From: Diphasiastrum complanatum
Lineage: Eukaryota > Streptophyta > Lycopodiopsida > Lycopodiales > Lycopodiaceae
DNA length: 64,000 bases
Reading direction: 5' to 3'
Assembly: GCA_029204225.1 (NCBI GenBank)
Contig: CM055098.1
Coordinates: 8,230,246 to 8,294,245 of the forward strand
Within the stretch, counting starts at the first letter, position 1. Every line of letters starts with the position of its first letter. The notes under the pieces were generated by a model, which saw nothing but the letters and a program-made list of their open reading frames with translations, searched no databases and had not been told where the DNA came from. This document shows positions 53,001 through 64,000 of the stretch, piece after piece. The position numbers were made by a program, and so were the translations under genes.

Positions 53001-56000
53001 TGCCCTCTCTTATGAAACGCTCGCATCCGGCAATGGACCTGCTTTTACTAGTTGTTAACCTGAGCAGATGTTTCACAGCCTGCACACTTACCACATGGCA
53101 GAAATAAATTTTCTTATCCCTTCAGTGTGGTTATCATGTGCAATTGGTATCCACATGCGCATCTGTGGATAAAATTTGTGCCATGTAAAATATCATTCGC
53201 ACAGGATTTATCGGCCCTTAATAGTGCCACTGAGCAACTTTGTTTTTGGTCATCCAGAAAAATATTATCTTCATGCTTAGATATTAGACTAAGATGGATA
53301 ACAAGGTCACGGCCTCTGTGTTTTTTTGTTTTTTGTAATGATGCCATTGAGGTTGCCTCCCTTACCTGTAACCTCAGAAGATTGGGCATGTCTCTAAGCC
53401 TACCTTTACATCTGTGGCCACTATGCAGGCTTTACCTTTGTTTGAATAGATGGAAGAATAAGTTGAGCTACTTAGGCCCCCTTAAATTGGTGGTCCTCAT
53501 CACAGATCTGTCTCAAACTATGAAGTTTGGGACTTGTCATTTTTTCAAAGCCAAATGATCTCGAAAGGTTGAATGCTCCCAATTGTTGCTAGCCTTGTTC
53601 AGATGTAGCCCACCACTGCATGTACGACCAAAATATTGCTCTTAGTCTCAATTTGACGTGAATACTTCCACTTCCAAAATCCTGTAGCCAATCTGGAAGT
53701 TACTCACCCACCTCTAAAATAGATCTATCTATCTGATAGGGAATAGTGGAAGTAGTGTGAGGTCCATCCACCTCTAAAACAGATCTATCTATCTGATAGT
53801 TACTAGTGGAAGTAGTGTGAGGTCAGAAAGCAACTGATTTAAGGACATTTTGAGTATGCTATCACAAAACATGCTTTTTATTACCTCTAGCCTTGTCATG
53901 TGGAACTAGTTTTTGTTAAAACTTAAACAGAAAACCACAAATTACTGGTGAATATATGGCCAATATGAGTTCAATCATGATTGTAATCACGCTGTAGCTA
54001 GCTAGATACAGTGGAGCTACGACAGGCATAGGCATCAGGTTTTGTTTTTTGGTTTTTTGTTTGAACTTTTTGTTTTCTCCTTGTTGGTTAATGTTTGCTT
54101 CTTGGTCAGCACTGGGTCTACTCATGAGAATCATGATTCTTTTGAAACCCGGAAAGCAACTTACTGATGAGATTAAAGTAGTGCTGGCTGGCAAAGATTT
54201 TTGTTTTTTGGATTTTATGTTATTGTTATTATGGTTAATTTGACCTTTTTTGTTGCCTGTATGCTTTTTCTAAGGCTCACCTCTTGACATCACTGACATT
54301 ACAAAGTGAATTTTTAAATCTGGAGATATATCAAAGTTCACAAACAGATATATAGGCATCTGAATTTCATTATCTTCAAAGACTTTGTCCAAAAAGTTCT
54401 TGCATATCTATGCTGATGATACAAAAGCAAAAGATATGAAAAAACTTCAAATGCCAAGGTAAGGTAAACACATACTACAGGCCTAAATCAAAGTATGAAT
54501 TCTTTCAGTAGATATTTCAACAAATTTTTTAGCAAGATGACCTAACCAAGTCAAGCATATTGAAAACTCATTCAAGACTTATGTTGGCAAAAATGAAGTT
54601 TCAGGGTACCATGACCTAGGTTATGAATGTATTAAGGAATGACAACAAATCTCTAGCTTTCAAGAACCGTTCTTTGATGATCACCAATGCCCAACCTGCA
54701 AGTAGCAAAATATGGGCTGCCTTGTAGGAGATATTTTCAATAAAATATCATATCATTTGTACTTTTTGGTATTTACTAATTTGAACCACGAGTGGCAAGA
54801 TACACAAGTTAACTAATTAACGATATGAAAGGAACACGTATAACGATGTTCTAGTGTGTAGCATGAGTGGCAATACCCAAAGTCTAATAAACTAACGTCA
54901 AAAGGCAATAGAATGAGAAAGGTAAAGGCACACCATGCACGGAGGCCTTCTTGAGAGTTTTGGATTAATTGTAAAAAAACATTTTGATGGAGTTTTGTGA
55001 AGTTGTCACTTGGGAAGAATTTGGAACCCTTATTATAGATACAAGCTTGCTATAAATGATGACCCTAACAGACTCGTCTATTATGGATCTTGACCTACAA
55101 TCGTCTATTGGATGTAGCCTATTGTGGCTTGAATACCTCTTTTTGTTTCATGTGGCTTGCATATGTTGGACACCCATGCATTTAGAATGGTTTGGAAATT
55201 TATTGCAACTTTATTCGTCCAAGAATTGGCAACAAGCATAATCTTTTGAATTTGCCTTGCGTGGACTAGTACACTCACCCATATGTATCTCCACTTCATC
55301 AATCTTGTGTTTGTAACTTTTGTTTTTTGGTAGTTTCACCCATGATGGTTTATCTTCAAGTGATGAAACTTTGCAATTGAATATGAAAAGATAATTCACA
55401 TAAAATCCTTGAAGTTTTAAATGACGGCTGATGATTTGGATGGCGGCCGATGGTTTAGGAGGAAAGTCAATGGGCCGATGTATGTGTGTGTATGTACGTG
55501 AGTGCATGTGTTTATATGTGTGTGTGTATTCGTGAGAGTGCGTATGTCGTGCATGCGTGTGGGTGGTCTAGCATAGTGTGCCTGCATATATAATGATCAT
55601 TCTAATCCTAGCAAACTTCTTCAGATCACTTTGGAAGTCCCAATTTCTCATACATCTTGGAAGAAATCAAATTAACTCCAAATCCACCATCAATCATTGT
55701 TGTGCCTCTTGGTCAAACTGCTTGTGCTTGATTGGCAAAGTGATATTACATTCCCACGCCGCCCCTATATTGAAAATTTCATTTGACTCTTAAAATCCAG
55801 CACAATATAAAGATTCATGTTGAACTTTTGGTTTTGAATTGGATAATCGTCCTACCAAAACTTTCCTTGCATGAGGTACTAAATATAAAAACTCTCCAAG
55901 ATTTATATCCATTTTAGTTAAAAGTATATTTGCGATAAGCTCCGGTTGTGGAATCTTCGGTTCAGTCATCTTAACAGGCTCCTCAAGTTGATGTAATTGG

Positions 56001-56310
56001 GTGTTTACATCTATTCATTGATTTGAGCTATGTAATGGATTCGACGGATCCTCAAGAACAATGGGTACATGTGGATTTAGAGTAGTTGGCTTGAAGATCT
56101 TTGATCCATTGCCTCATGTTGTGATATTTCTTCTGTTTCGATTCCAAGTTTTGAAAAAGACTGAAAAAGACCAAGTGCACACCATGCAGGGAGACAATCC
56201 ATCATAACTAAGTAGCAGCTAGAAAGCATAGTGAAAACATGAAACATCCGATAATTGTGAAAACATGTAGCAGCCGATAACTGTGTCGTTGATCCATAAA
56301 AAATATACTG
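53001..56310. other. Intergenic region, no supported gene
   Basis: Contains a 60-bp tandem duplication (53708-53825) and a GT/TG-rich low-complexity tract (about 55480-55560). A 143-codon ORF (53127-53558, plus) has no recognisable motif and a competing ORF on the other strand, so it is not called. Confidence 0.5.
53708..53825 (+). repeat. 60-bp tandem duplication
   Basis: Units begin CCACCTCTAAAA at 53708 and 53768 and both contain AGATCTATCTATCTGATAG and AGTGGAAGTAGTGTGAGGTC. Confidence 0.95.
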
Positions 56311-56311
56311 G

Positions 56312-57490
56312 TTACGAACTTACGAGCCATCCATATCTGCCAAAGCTCGGAAAGTTAGCACACATGCCAGAAGGACAAGAGTGAAGAGCTCCTACGATGA
56401 GCATCGCCCAAGAGGATAGAGGAAGCGGTGGGAGAGGTCTCCCACAACTGGACATGTGTAGAATTTGCGACCAGAAATCCGTGTGGCAACAATTGCTCAA
56501 AGGATTCCACCTCCATCTGACAAAAGGGACAAAGGCGGTGAAAGAGGAAACGCCATTTAGCAAGCAGTGGCAAAGAATGGGTAAGGATACGATAAGCTAG
56601 ATAGTGAAGCTCGCCAAAGGGCATCTCTCGGACAATAGAAACTTTCTTGTGCCAAGAAAAGTCAGGGTCGGCGGACAAGGACCATGCAGTGTTAAAAGGG
56701 AGAAGGGATGAGAAGAGGCGACTATGGGCAGAGTGGCAAGTAAGAAAGGAGGTGGTCAAGGCAGGCTCCCACCCAGAGAGGCCTACCGAAGGCTGGTTAG
56801 AAAGGCGAAGTCCAAAGGAAGAAAGGAAGGAGGCCAGATCAAGGAGTAAGCGTTCGTTAGAGGAGAGGGGAGAGTCAATCAGAAATTGACAAGGCAGAAC
56901 GTGGACAAGTTGGTCCAGGGACAAGAGACCCTTGCAGGCAAGGGCCAAGCAGAGACGAGGGTGATGAGAAGAAAGAGGAGGCGAATCAGTAGGAAAGAGA
57001 GTTGAAATCGCCGTCAAACGGGAGGGGGGACAAAGACGAGCAAAAGGGCATGCCCCAAGTTCTTGAGCATAAAGGGGCCTTTCAAACAAAAAGAGCCTTA
57101 GAAGCTAAAGGGCTTGATGAAGGTTAGCGGAGGCCGCAGAAGGAGGGGGATAGTAGTAGAGGACGACAAGAGAGAGAGGAGAAGGAAGTGCCAATGATGG
57201 GAAGGCGAAGGGAGATTCGACAAACGCCAAAAAATAAGAGTCTTATTCTTGAGCAGGGGGTTCGGAATGATAAGGCCACCATCCGCAGTAGGAGTCGTGC
57301 AGACAGACCAGGGCAAGAGAGAGTGTTTGTCGGCCCAGAAGAAAGCCTGACAATAGTGAGGAGGAGGGACTTGGTGCTGACAAAGATGGAGGTAAAGAAA
57401 ATAGGAAAGACAACAAGGATATGGCAGACAATCAGGACTCTACTAGGGAACGACATAATTTTAGGATATCAAAAGGCAAGTTTACGAACA
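56312..57490 (-). pseudogene. LINE (non-LTR retrotransposon) C-terminal relic
   Basis: Minus-strand frames show the end of a LINE reverse transcriptase and its zinc-binding C-terminus. RVLIVCHILVVFPIFFTSIF (about 57440-57380) is the conserved helix after the RT thumb. PWSVCTTPTADGGLIIPNPL (about 57310-57255) is the GGL motif. In the 245-codon ORF (56355-57089) lie REMPFGELHYLAYRI and CPFCQMEVESFEQLLPHG, the zf-RVT pattern CxxC...ES..HLL. A frameshift separates the first two blocks. The 5' part (endonuclease, RT fingers and palm) is missing, cut at about 57493 by a Gypsy-type LTR. Confidence 0.75.
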
Positions 57491-57493
57491 TAG

Positions 57494-57927
57494 TGTTGTG
57501 GGTATTTCTTGTACATAAATAACTAAGTGGGCCCTGCCACAATACAATAGAGCAATAAGTGTGAGAGCACCAGCTTCCTGCATGTATAAGCCCGACCCAA
57601 TGAGCACACTCCTAGTTATTCTAAGTTGTTCCATAGAGACTTGGGCCCTAGGTGTAAATAAAATAAGTTATAGGCCAAAGTCTAAGTTACAAACTCAAGT
57701 TGCAAATAAGGAATCTAATTTGGTCAAAGTAAGACACACATGTTATGCTTTCTTAGAACCATTAGATTAGATTTGTGTTTCTTTGAAAGGCTTGGATTAG
57801 TATCCTTGCCAATGAAGTGTGGCCAATCAGAGTGAAGGAGGCTCACCCTTGGAATCTATAAAAGGGAGCCATTTTTTAATGTATTGTATATCTATTCTCA
57901 TTCTAGTACAACTCTGCTGATTTCATT

Positions 57928-58025
<98 letters not shown>

Positions 58026-58170
58026 CCCTAGGTTGGGTGTGAATAGCTTTGGGAAGGTGTTCAAGCCCCCAAAGCCTCTCGCAACCTAGGGACTCTCCCT
58101 CTCTCTTCTCTCCTCTTTCTAGGTAGCGACCGCATAGTTTGGGAAGGTGCTCGGGCCTCCCAAACCTCTT
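57494..58170 (+). repeat. Gypsy-type LTR interrupting the LINE relic (right end uncertain)
   Basis: Starts TGTTGTGGGTATTTC at the point where LINE similarity stops. It shares ordered landmarks with 42711-43300: TGYTGTGGG, AATAAGTGTGAG, CCTGCATGTRTAAGYCC. A TATA box (TCTATAAAAGGG) lies near 57857. A (CT)n array follows the promoter. No gag-pol follows; after about 59236 the sequence is Copia in opposite orientation. The element is therefore truncated to its LTR and leader. Confidence 0.55.
57933..58022 (+). repeat. (CT)n microsatellite, about 45 units
   Basis: Perfect CT run of 90 bp just downstream of the LTR TATA box. It is first of three arrays within about 515 bp; the spacers after arrays 1 and 2 share TTTGGGAAGGTG and a CAAACC/CAAAGC CTCT block, so the array-plus-spacer unit was duplicated. 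Confidence 0.98.
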
Positions 58171-58181
58171 GCTACTTGGAA

Positions 58182-58284
<103 letters not shown>

Positions 58285-58397
58285 TATACGGGTGAAGGCG
58301 AGGTTGTCGCTCTCAGCGACGAACCTCTATGCTACAAAGATGACACAACAATGGCGTCGTTGCCGGGGAGCGCACCACACTCGTCTCGTCGCATAGC

Positions 58398-58401
<4 letters not shown>

Positions 58402-58447
<46 letters not shown>
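58402..58447 (+). repeat. (CT)n microsatellite, about 23 units
   Basis: Perfect CT run of 46 bp, third of the cluster. Confidence 0.98.
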
Positions 58448-58449
<2 letters not shown>

Positions 58450-58451
<2 letters not shown>

Positions 58452-59236
58452 AAAAAATCAAACTTTTGGGGTTAGATTAGTGTGGTTTAGTGTTAGATTT
58501 GATGTTTTCTTTCGTGATTTTTGCTTGGATGTACTTCTTGTATGTATGTACATCCATAAACCTATAAAAATCCATAAAAATCAAAAAGCTTGAAAAATAT
58601 GTTTTTGGCGGGAGAAAAGGATGGGAAAAACATATCAGATCTAACAACTTATTGCTCAGGCTGAAGTAACTCTCGCAGAGCTGTCAGTACCTTCTTCCAC
58701 GTCAACAAAACCTATTGTACTTCTTGTGAGAGGTAGTTCCCAGCCATTTTGCCAAACTAGCCAAAAAACAACCAAAAAAATCCAAAAAAAATAAAAAATT
58801 TAAAAAAATACTGCTAAGTAACCTTCGCAGAGCCTTATGAAGCTCCATCTCACTGAGATAGTGACAAAGAAATCTCTACGAGAGTTACCTTGCAGACTAA
58901 GACAATCTGCGAGAGTTCCCAAAGGCAAAACCCTCGCAAACATCAAAGTTTTAGTTTTTTAACCTTCATAGAGAATTTTGAAGCTCCATCTCATTGAGAC
59001 AGTGACACAGAAAAGCCTACGAGAGTAGGTTTGAATTATTGATTGATCTATGAGCCAAAAAGTGGTCCTGAACCTTCGCAAACATCAATAACTCTTGCAC
59101 CACTGAGAAGTAACTCTTTCATCATGGTCCATTGAGCTCAGAAATGTCGATTTTTATCTATGACCAAGTCTGCGAGAGTTCATATGAAGTTGTAAGGCCT
59201 ATCCAAAAATCCTTGCAACCATCAATAACTCTCGCA
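58450..59236 (+). other. Gypsy-leader-like region with CTCGCA/CTTCGC motifs
   Basis: Non-coding, with repeated phrases (CTCTCGCA, AACCTTCGCA, GAAGCTCCATCTCA twice at about 58839 and 58985, CATCAATAACTCT twice). The style matches the leader before the Gypsy gag at 35.5-36.5 kb. It ends where minus-strand Copia gag begins. Confidence 0.4.
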
Positions 59237-59365
59237 CTATACCCAGTCATCAACTTTTCTCCATAACTCTTTTTCAATCAGGATCATCCTCATTTTGAAC
59301 TTCCACATGTGGAAGTCATCCCTGTTGAATTTATTGATCAAGCGGATCTTTGAGTTGCCTTCCAT
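59237..59365 (-). pseudogene. Copia gag N-terminal fragment
   Basis: Starts with ATG at 59365 and reads MEGNSKIRLINKFNRDDFHM, then KFKMRMILIEKELWRKV and a stop after 42 codons. It is the usual Copia gag start (short head, then W..K..M...L). It lies 78 bp inside the primer-binding site at 59444-59455, so it is the true 5' end of an element whose remainder is missing. Confidence 0.8.
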
Positions 59366-59443
59366 AGTGATCGAAATTATACACAAACAACTTAGAACAG
59401 CTTTTGAAAAAAGATCTGGACTCTAGTAATCCACTGAACCAAT

Positions 59444-59455
59444 GCTCTGATACCA
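59444..59455 (-). other. Copia primer-binding site (initiator tRNA-Met)
   Basis: On the minus strand TGGTATCAGAGC, the standard plant Copia site complementary to the 3' end of initiator tRNA-Met, four bases after the LTR terminus. Confidence 0.9.
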
Positions 59456-59459
59456 CTTC

Positions 59460-60878
<1,419 letters not shown>

Positions 60879-60889
60879 CTCCCCCTTAA
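60879..60889 (-). other. Copia polypurine tract
   Basis: On the minus strand CTTAAGGGGGAG abuts the LTR start TGTTG, the same arrangement as at 27337-27347. Confidence 0.85.
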
Positions 60890-60894
60890 GCTTG

Positions 60895-63800
60895 CTGCTA
60901 TGAATCTGGACTCAAATTGAGATTTAACAATTCTACTAGAGTAGAATGTTTGTCCCTTGACAATGGTTTTGTCAAAATGTCAGCCAACATATTGTTGGTG
61001 TGACAGTAACTTAGTGCAACGCCTTCTCTTTGAGAAAATGAAGTTGAATCTCTATATGTTTGGTCCTTGTGTGAGTTTGTCGGTTCAACAAAAGAGCTAT
61101 ACAACTCTGATGTCGCACTGGAGTATAGTTGGACCAACCTGTGGGAATCTCAAATCCTGTAGTAGTCTTCTAGGCCATAAAATCTCCTTCATTGTTGACG
61201 TTGCTGCGACATATTCTAATTTCGTAGAGGATAATGAAATGCATTTCTGCTTCCTGCTATTCCATGAAATGGGTCCTCCTGCAAGAAAGCAAATGTAGCC
61301 AGAGGTGGGTTTTTTGGTATCTACATCTCCTGCCCAGTCTAAATCAGAATAGTTAATCAAATAGAATGCAGCTTCTGTATTCCCGTTGTAACTCAAGGCC
61401 TAGTGCTTTGAGGCTTGAATGTACTTTAGAACTCTTTGTAGAGATTTCCAGTGTTGTAGGCCTGGATTGGATATGAATTGCGACAATGTGCTTACAGCAT
61501 ACGCTAGATCAGGTCGTGTGCAAATCATAGAGTACATGAGAGAACCTATGATAGACTGATAAGGGTACTTGCACATTTCTTGCTGATCTGCCTTTGTTTT
61601 GGGGCACATTTCTTTGGATAGCTTGCATCCTAGATCCATAGGAGTGTCTGTGAACTTGCAATCTTCCTTGTCGTATCTTCAAAATACATTAATTAAGTAG
61701 GATTGTTGGCTTATGGCGATCCTTCTGCTTGCGCGATCTCTGTAAATCTCCATTCCAAGTACGTAATGGACTGGACCTAAATCAGTCATCTCAAACTCTG
61801 ATGAGAGTAAGGACTTACTTTCTTGCATCAACTGATTTGACTTGCTAATGATTAGGAAATCGTCAACGTATAATGCTATTATAACATAGCTTGGCCCCTT
61901 TGGTTTTAGATACACATTTGAATCTACGGTGTAGGAGGTAAAGTCGTGCTGCAACAGAAACGATTATTCTATCATACTAGGCCCTTGGATCTTGCTTCAG
62001 ACTGTATAATGCCTTGTGCAGTTTGCATAGTAGATGCTCCTTGCCTTGAGGGATATAACCTTCTAGTTGATAGATGTAGATATCTTCTTGTATGTATCCG
62101 TGTAGGAATGTCGTCTGGATGTCCATCTGGTGGATATCCAGATCTTCTGTAGCAGATATAGCCAGTAGAGTACAAATAGATTGATGTTTTACTACTAGAC
62201 TGAAGGTCTCAGTGTAGTCTATCCCATATACTTGTTCAAAGCCTTTAACCACCAGTCTAGCTTTCCATTTGGATATAGATCCATCTGGCTTAAGCTTCAG
62301 CTTAAAGATCCACTTAGAATCAATTGGCTTTACACCTGTAGGAGGAATGACAAGACTCCAGGTCTTGTTCTTCATTAGAGATTGATACTCACCATCCATG
62401 GCAGCTTTCCATTTGTCTGCATCGGGCATTGACAGTGCTTCTGCTACGGTGGCAGGTTTGTCATGACTGATGAAAGCCTGAGGGATGAAGCGGTCAGGCT
62501 GCTATCATTGTCTCACAGATCTTCGAACTGCAAGTGCTTGATCAGACGATTCTCCTTGGTGAATGACTGGGACCATAGTATTTTGCTGTTGAACGATCGT
62601 GGGTCTAGGCCCATCGACGGTAAGTGGAGCCGTTGGGATGAACTCCGTTGCTTGAAAAATCGTAGGTCATAGCCTATCGATGGAAGGTGGAGCTGCTATG
62701 GCACTCTCTTGTATTAGTTGCTCGTAACCACATCGTAAACACGATATGCCTTGTGTGAAGTTGAATAGCCGATGAAGATGCTTTTACAACTTGCTAGGTC
62801 CAGCTTCTTCCTCAGATCAGATGGCACTTGTGCATAGCATAGACATCAAAAAACACGCAGGTGTTTCAAACTTGGTTTGTAACCGTAGTAGGCCTCAAAT
62901 GGTGTCTTGGAATCAACCGCTTTAGTGCTAGAGTAATTTTGCAGATAGCAAGCCGTAGAGATAGCTTCTATCCAAAAGGTTTGAGACAAATGCGCATTTA
63001 CTGTCATGGATCGTGCAGCTTCCAACAGTGTCTGGTTCTTCCGCTCTGTTACTCTGTTCTGTTGTGGAGTGTAGCTCGTAGTAAACTGGTGGTGCACGCC
63101 ACATGAAGGTAGGTAGTCCTTCATCTCATTTGACAAGAACTCTCCCCCTGAATCAAACCGTAGGGCCTTGATCCTCTGACCAGTTTGATTCTTAGCATAT
63201 TGCTTGAAGTCTTTGAAGCAACGGAATGCTTCTAACTTGTTCTTAATTACACTGGCAAATCGAGAGTAATCATCAGTGAATGTGATAAAATACAGAGCTT
63301 GACCTAATGAATGTACGCTCATAGGACCACACAAGTCACTGTGTATCAGGGACAATATGGACTTCACCCTTTTGGCTTGTCCTCTAGGAAATATCGGCCT
63401 AGGTTGTTTTCCCAGTAGACAATTTTCATAGATAGTCTGATTAGCTGCGATGGCAACAATTATATTCATGTCCTTGACCATTTTATTATGATGCATATAC
63501 AAGATTGAACGCATGTTTAAATGACCTAATATTTGATGCCATAAATTTGCATCTGAACAACTCATAGAAAGTGCAACATCATGACTTAGTATGTACAAAT
63601 TTCCTTCTCTGTAAGCAGAGAGGATTTCCTTTGAGTTCTCATCTAAAATAGTACATCGGTTGGCAGTGAACTTAGCTCTATAGCTGTGATCTTGCTAATA
63701 GATAGAATGTTCTTTGTTAATTTGGGTACAAAAAGTACTCCATTAAGTTGCCTAGTGATGCCATCAGAGAACTGCAGTTGAATAGACTCTTGGCCTTCAA

Positions 63801-64000
63801 CTTGGTGTGAATTGGAGTCACCAAAGAAAATGTATTTTGATTCTATAGCTGTGAGTGTAGAGAAGAGGTCCTTGCATGGCGTCATGTGCTGAGAAGCACC
63901 TGAATCGAGATACCAATGATGGGGATCTCTACTGAATTGATCTTGTACCATCAGTGCCTTCTCTTTATCTTGAGATCCTTTGACTATGTCAGAGTTCCCT
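60895..64000 (-). pseudogene. Copia copy (minus), protease to RNase H, runs off window
   Basis: Ordered minus-strand domains of the same family as the plus copy at 23.6 kb. Protease WYLDSGASQHMT is at about 63920. GAG-pre-integrase GHLNMRSILYMHH is at about 63510. Integrase has HSDLCGP, DSGGEF and TPQQNRVTERKN; a Gly to Arg change lies in NGV. RT has KNKTWSLVIPP and KARLVVKGFEQ at about 62385-62260, and YVDDFLII at about 61880. MCKYPYQS lies at about 61575. RNase H has YSDLDWAGDVDTKKPTSGY at about 61350 and SLSSTKLEYVAA, where the family has STE. The pol end is NMLADILTKPLSRDKHST, with stop at 60898. Frameshifts near 63620, 62830, 61960, 61660 and 61130 break it. The gag start is outside the window. 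Confidence 0.93.

Noticed and set aside
53127-53558. 143-codon plus-strand ORF downstream of ECHIA
   Set aside because: No motif, signal or family pattern; a comparable ORF overlaps on the other strand, as chance would give.

Overview
The window is nuclear DNA from a land plant with a large, transposon-rich genome. The evidence is one spliced plant gene for a peroxisomal crotonase-family enzyme, plant-type Copia and Gypsy LTR retrotransposons (one with a primer-binding site matching plant initiator tRNA-Met), hAT and Tourist-like DNA elements, a LINE, and long (CT)n arrays. A 19.6 kb intron filled with transposons points to a fern or gymnosperm, but the sequence alone does not settle the lineage. 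No rRNA, tRNA, CRISPR array, operon or bacterial feature was seen.

Layout. 1-5.0 kb: an intact Copia polyprotein (1322 codons, no break) with polypurine tract and the start of its 3' LTR; its 5' LTR lies left of the window. 5.0-14.2 kb: a nest of broken elements. A minus-strand Copia integrase piece is followed by a plus-strand Copia RT/RNase H region split by a 2.6 kb element with terminal inverted repeats. That element carries, on the minus strand, a decayed gene of a family I do not recognise; a second diverged copy lies at 12.5-13.6 kb. Between them are plus-strand coding relics, including a histone H3-fold fragment. 14.2-28 kb: decayed Gypsy and Copia pieces, unannotatable AT-rich DNA, a cluster of CATGCA motifs, a 114 bp (CT)n array and rearranged Copia LTR parts.

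28.46-52.26 kb: the one clear host gene, an enoyl-CoA hydratase/isomerase. It has four exons (207+200+283+111 nt, 266 codons plus stop), all junctions in phase with GT/AG signals, and ends in the peroxisomal signal SKL. Intron 3 (32525-52152) holds a decayed Gypsy element with an extra ORF after pol, two small foldback elements, two antisense exon-like blocks, and a 6.26 kb hAT transposon with a perfect 8-bp target duplication. The hAT transposase has BED, DUF659 and hAT dimerisation regions plus a long C-terminal extension with AT-hooks, and a second ORF lies on the opposite strand.

52.3-64 kb: a duplicated 3' end of the host gene, a Tourist-like MITE with TAA duplications, a LINE relic cut by a Gypsy-type LTR with three (CT)n arrays, and a minus-strand Copia copy. 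Its single LTR is bordered by a polypurine tract on one side and a primer-binding site plus gag start on the other, so the element is in a tandem or permuted state. The host gene is flanked by two inverted, related Copia copies (23.6-27.6 kb plus, 59.2-64 kb minus).
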